Assembly: GCA_963971425.1 (NCBI GenBank)
Contig: OZ020523.1
Location: 10,226,867 to 10,290,866, forward strand
DNA length: 64,000 bases
Direction: 5' to 3'
Source of the DNA: Bryoerythrophyllum caledonicum
Taxonomy: Eukaryota > Streptophyta > Bryopsida > Pottiales > Pottiaceae
Shown: positions 60,170 to 64,000 of the stretch, piece by piece
Layout: every line of letters begins with the position of its first letter
Numbering within the stretch: position 1 is the stretch's first letter
Notes under the pieces: model-generated
The model's database searches: none
What the model was told of the DNA's origin: nothing
What the model saw: only the letters and a program-made list of their open reading frames with translations
Program-made: the position numbers and the translations under genes

Positions 60170-61560
60170 AATATATGAACCATATTGTATTAGTTGCAAA
60201 CTATCGCAAGAATCGATAGATTCTGGTGTCTATGTAATGTTTGAAGTACATGAGTTCCAAATCTTTTACCATTGTCTTAAAAGTTAGGCATCATGTTCGT
60301 ATCCAATACACCAATTTCTAGAGGTAAAAGAGAGGTGTAGCATCTTCGAGATAATTCAACAACAAGTGGAGGTTCAAGATTGGCCAATTCACGTTACAAT
60401 CACTTGTGAACTAAATATCTTTTAGAATGCTTATCCATATTCCAATTGGTCAATTAAAGTGTGTACGTCACATCTTTTAGGAGAACAAAAGAAGAAGTGA
60501 AAAAACAAAAATAAATTGTAAGTTTTCTTGACGAAAAGAAGAAGTTTTGTTGCACATTGCACAAAAAATGGTGAAATGATTTTACTTCGAATAAAGTGCG
60601 AATTTACAATGAAGACCATCATTTTTTTGGGAAACGTTTAAAGAAAAAAATATTTCAGTCTTCAGATGAGTATGTAAAACCTCAATGAGTGAATGTCAAC
60701 AGACAATTCTATAAAAGGATTTTAGATGCCAGTGTTTTCCTTTTTTGACTATGGGTGGTACTAAATTTGAAACCACAAATCTACAAAAAAATCCCTTTTT
60801 AGTCAACTTTTTTTTCAAGATAGGATCTGATAAGAGCTTCATGGAGATATTTTTTTATGTTTTTTTGGATTTGTGGTTTCAAAGTTAGTACCACTTAAAG
60901 CCAAAAGTGGGACTTCGGGCACCTCCAAAATTTTTGACAAAAGTTTCTATTGACATTGAGATTTTTCACACATGTAAAGAATATTTCCTTATTTGGAAAT
61001 TTCCAAAATAAAATCTTGTCTTCAGTGTAAAAAGGCATTTTATTCCAAGTCAAACATTTTCACTCATTCTAGGGCAACGGGGGAAAAAAACTTCATCTTT
61101 TCTACATAAAACCTAGAGATCTTCATATTTTTCACTTTTTCTTTTTTCAACAACAATATATGGTGAAAACCTTCTAATTGACCGTTCGGATTATCATTTG
61201 ACTACGTACTTAGTTCACAAAAGAATAAAACGTGAAATGGCAATTTTTGAACCTCCACTCCTTGCACACTTGTTTTGAATATGCTACACTCCTTTTTTAC
61301 CTCTAAAAATTGGTGTGTTGGGAAATAACATCATGCTTAAGACAATGGTAAAGGATTTAGACCTTGTACAATGCAAAAATTTGATACAAAATGAAGTCAA
61401 AGTCAGCTGATCTACTCAACGCAGGGATGAAAATGAACCATTGTTTTGACTTTAAACACTAAAATCTATCAATCCGTGTGGTGGATCGGAACCAAAATTT
61501 AATGGCATGTTCATGTGGAAGTCTTTTTTAAGATCTTACGGTTGAAAATCCAAAATTCAC
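60170..61560. repeat. Large imperfect palindrome made of two repeat copies (C and D)
   Basis: 60,170-60,800 is the reverse complement of 60,820-61,560 with many mismatches. Matching landmarks include AATCTTTTACCATTGTCTTA with TAAGACAATGGTAAAGGATT, and GGTACTAAATTTGAAACCAC with GTGGTTTCAAAGTTAGTACC. Both arms belong to the family at 8400-9110. Either two copies inserted in opposite orientation or this is a fold-back element. Confidence 0.65.
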
Positions 61561-61925
61561 TTTAAAATGTGATTTTCATGTCTCTTTTTGACAGTGGCAG
61601 TTTTGGACTGGTTTTAGAGCGAATTAGGTCGTGGTCCTTTAGGGGTTGAGAAAGTATACAAATATGTGCTTCCACGCGCACAATGGAATATCCGCGTGAA
61701 TGCGCACAAAATCTTCCCGACATTCTTCCGACCATTAATGCACGTGACTGGATCTCCAGATCTGGATTGCACGTGCAAAGTCAACCGTCCCAGAAAAGGA
61801 AGTGGAGTACAAGGGAAGGAGGATGAGAGGGGAGAGAGTTGGAAGGGGAGGGGGCTCAAGGAAGTGGAGGAGCGAAGGGGGAGGCCGACCGATCGGGGTC
61901 CCCCGCGGAAGACCTCGGCCGTCCG

Positions 61926-62125
61926 NNNNNNNNNNNNNNNNNNNNNNNNNNNNNNNNNNNNNNNNNNNNNNNNNNNNNNNNNNNNNNNNNNNNNNNNNNN
62001 NNNNNNNNNNNNNNNNNNNNNNNNNNNNNNNNNNNNNNNNNNNNNNNNNNNNNNNNNNNNNNNNNNNNNNNNNNNNNNNNNNNNNNNNNNNNNNNNNNNN
62101 NNNNNNNNNNNNNNNNNNNNNNNNN
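61926..62125. other. Assembly gap, exactly 200 N
   Basis: A round-number N run is a scaffold placeholder, so the true length is unknown. The left flank is GC-rich (ending CCTCGGCCGTCCG) inside AT-rich surroundings. Frames drawn across it are not meaningful. Confidence 0.95.
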
Positions 62126-62330
62126 ACTCTAGTGGGCGAGCTGGTCGCTTTGGCATATTCTGCCGAATCGCTTACGCCCCCTCGAGTGGTAGGATATTTT
62201 TTATTTTTTAATTCGTTTAACCCCTAAACGACCAGAATCTCTTTCGGGTGGATTCCTTGATTTTGGGGGAGGTTCCTAAAATTCGATAACCAATCAATTT
62301 TCTCTTAAATTTTTATTCTACATTGCCTTT

Positions 62331-62404
62331 GATAAGAGCTTCGTAGACATATTTTTATTTTATTTTTTGGATTTCTGGTTTGAAAGTTAGTATCACTTAT
62401 AGTT
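62331..62404 (+). repeat. Direct repeat of 60828-60900
   Basis: Both contain GATAAGAGCTTC, TTTTTGGATTT, GGTTT and AAAGTTAGTA followed by CACTTA in the same order. This is another fragment of the dispersed repeat family, right of the gap. Confidence 0.6.
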
Positions 62405-62479
62405 TTTGAGGAAAATTGTCAAGGACTTTAGGGGTTAATTCCCATTCATTCATTTTATTGTTTGTTCTAGTTAGGGAAG

Positions 62480-63712
62480 ATGCCAAGGTCCAACCGGCCC
62501 GTTGCTCCAAAGGGCAAAGCGCCCGAGATGGATTGGGACGCAACGGACGATCCAGATGTTGTTGCGGAGTACGGATGGCAGGACGAGGAAGAGAGGTTGT
62601 GGACTTGCACCATGTGCAAGAGGTACGTGAAGATGAAGCACCTCATGAAGTTGTGGCCGAGGGCACAAGCGAGGATATTAGGGCCGCGGCGCGAAGGTCT
62701 AGCGAGCAATTGTCTGAGCGACCATTTCCGCCATCGATATCATGAGGTCACTACTGCGGTGGGTGTGCGTAACTCGAGGCCGGAGATCATGTTGTATTCG
62801 AACATGGCGATGGTTTGGGCGGAAATCGTCCTACACAAGGATGTGGACTAGCGCACCGTGGCGGGCCGCAATGTCAGCCTGATGGATCGAACTGCCCATT
62901 TTATACCAACCACCTGGAATCAACCGAGTGATTGTTGGCCACGTTGGTCAAACCGAAGATCCGGGGACGATCCTGATGCCCACCAACAACAGCAGACACC
63001 TCCAGAAGAGTACAGGGGACATAACTACAACGACTACAACCGTGGCAATGATATGGGTTCCACGCCTGTAACATTTGGTGGGGGGAGTGGTAGCCATTAC
63101 TACGAAGGCGGCCAATGTGGTACAGGGACCAACACCCCTCAGAGCTATACGCCAACGCATCCAAGGGATACGTACGAGTCTCGTCGTAATTCCCTCGGAG
63201 AAGAGGAAGAACATACCACCCCACACTCTACACCCGTCTATCACGACGGATATGGCGGTTCTTACCATGCATATGGACGTTCTTTGGATGGCGGCCAATG
63301 TGGTACAGGGACCAACACCCCTCAGAGCTATATGCGAATGCATCCAAGGGATACGTACGAGTCTGGTCGTAATTCCCCTAGAAAAGAGGAAGAACACGAC
63401 ACTCCAAACCCTGGACACGTCTATTACGACGTTTATGGCCATCCTTACGATGGATATGGCCGGAGATTAGATGGGAGAGACAACACACCTCCATCAACGT
63501 TTCCACCTCGTCAGAACGAAGATGCCGAGTTTGAAAGACAAATGCATGAAGCCACAATACAAAGCCAGAACGAGTACATCCGCAGGCTCGAAGATGAATC
63601 TCGCTACATGAACAGGCAATACAATAACTTGTATGATGTTTATTCAAGCGGGCCGTACTCAAGTGGCGCTGGGCCAAGTCAAAGACGTGATACTGACTCA
63701 GATTCCGATTAA
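62480..63712 (+). pseudogene. Gene related to the start of the RING gene, one frame with one TAG
   Basis: ATG at 62480 (MPRSNRPVAPKGKAPEMDWD). The first 123 codons have a CxxC pair (CTMC) and the module KRYVKMKHLMKLWPR...MVWAEIVL, which parallels the N-terminal part of the RING gene. TAG at 62849-62851 is followed by 287 more open codons in the same frame, ending at 63712. That second part is hydrophilic, with two 61-residue direct repeats (GGQCGTGTNTPQSY near 63,107 and 63,290), acidic patches, a helical stretch (AEFERQMHEATIQSQNEYIR) and a Ser/Asp-rich end. It may be one gene with a nonsense codon, two ORFs, or a readthrough pair. Function unknown; probably another transposon-associated ORF. 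Confidence 0.5.
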
Positions 63713-64000
63713 TCATACATGGTCTTTGTGTAATGTAATCCATGTGGATAATGTCTTCATGTGAGAACAATGTTGACTATTTTGTACATTTAGAAGGTCA
63801 TTTTTTAAGATCTTCTAATCGATGTTTATTAAATATTTCTACGTTGCGGCCATGTCAATGTGGATGATGAATGTACAATGCATGCTACATGTTTCCAAAT
63901 GAATTTTATTGATAATTTTTTAGTATAAGTGGATGTGTGGAATGAGAAATTTTTATACATTCCAACTTTTCATTCACCTCATAAAAGTTAAAGAGTATTT
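63713..64000. other. 3' flank of the preceding gene
   Basis: AT-rich, non-coding to the window end. No terminator or further gene recognised. Confidence 0.4.

Larger units (their letters stand above)
57968..62479. other. Mostly non-coding, repeat-rich spacer
   Basis: Contains the dispersed repeat copies, a large palindrome and the assembly gap listed separately. Apart from a doubtful 119-codon frame at 58282 no gene is supported. Confidence 0.5.

Noticed and set aside
61614..62227. Open frames spanning the N run
   Set aside because: They consist largely of unknown residues across a 200-N placeholder and are not evidence of a gene.

Overview
This is a plant-lineage (streptophyte) nuclear window made almost entirely of nested and adjacent transposable elements, with one plausible ordinary host gene. 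Plant signs are a Mutator-like element (MULE) carrying a Ulp1-type protease, a hAT transposase with a DUF659-like core, a chromodomain Ty3 retrotransposon, plant-style introns and a DUF7869-type gene. A DD34E Tc1-type transposase and LINEs with APE endonuclease, reverse transcriptase, RNase H and a possible second nuclease are unusual for flowering plants. They lean towards a non-seed plant or charophyte, but I cannot name the species. No rRNA, tRNA or CRISPR was recognised.

Layout. 1-1377: 5'-truncated DUF7869-like pseudogene (+). 2270-4125: four-exon C2H2 zinc-finger gene (-), whose exon phases all agree. 4.1-10.8 kb: no supported gene, but several repeats. 10.8-18.4 kb: a nest. A Tc1 transposase is cut inside its catalytic-glutamate codon by the LTR of a Ty3 chromovirus (-). 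That element's RNase H is in turn cut by a second LTR element, called X here, which carries a long unrecognised gag-like ORF (-). 18.37-33.2 kb: two related but clearly diverged LINEs, head to tail (-). 33.2-37.4 kb: non-coding. 37,403-47,273: a complete 9.87-kb MULE with ~0.63-kb terminal inverted repeats and an exact 9-bp target duplication. It holds a transposase gene (+) converging on a Ulp1 gene (-). 48.15-54.4 kb: hAT transposase gene (+) split by a 2593-bp TG...CA insertion with a 5-bp target duplication. 54.9-58.0 kb: RING-finger gene (-) converging on the hAT gene. 58-62.4 kb: non-coding with a large palindrome and a 200-N gap. 62,480-63,712: a gene (+) whose first part resembles the start of the RING gene.

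Main observations. (1) The 6-mer CGATAA/TTATCG occurs 52 times by hand count inside the MULE, about ten times the chance expectation, in TIRs, exons and introns alike. (2) The Ty3 LTR has seven 24-bp repeats, each a heat-shock element, upstream of a TATA box. This is the architecture expected of a heat-inducible promoter. (3) Most broken genes here keep one long reading frame interrupted by in-frame stops. Where the ancestral codon can be inferred, it is mostly Gln, Arg or Trp, as expected from C-to-T deamination of methylated DNA. (4) The LINEs may encode two nucleases. (5) Two related genes near the right end both stop at the same aligned position, and both reading frames stay open downstream.

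Most coding features are therefore pseudogenes. The best candidates for functional sequence are the zinc-finger gene, ORF1 of the second LINE and the LTR promoter.
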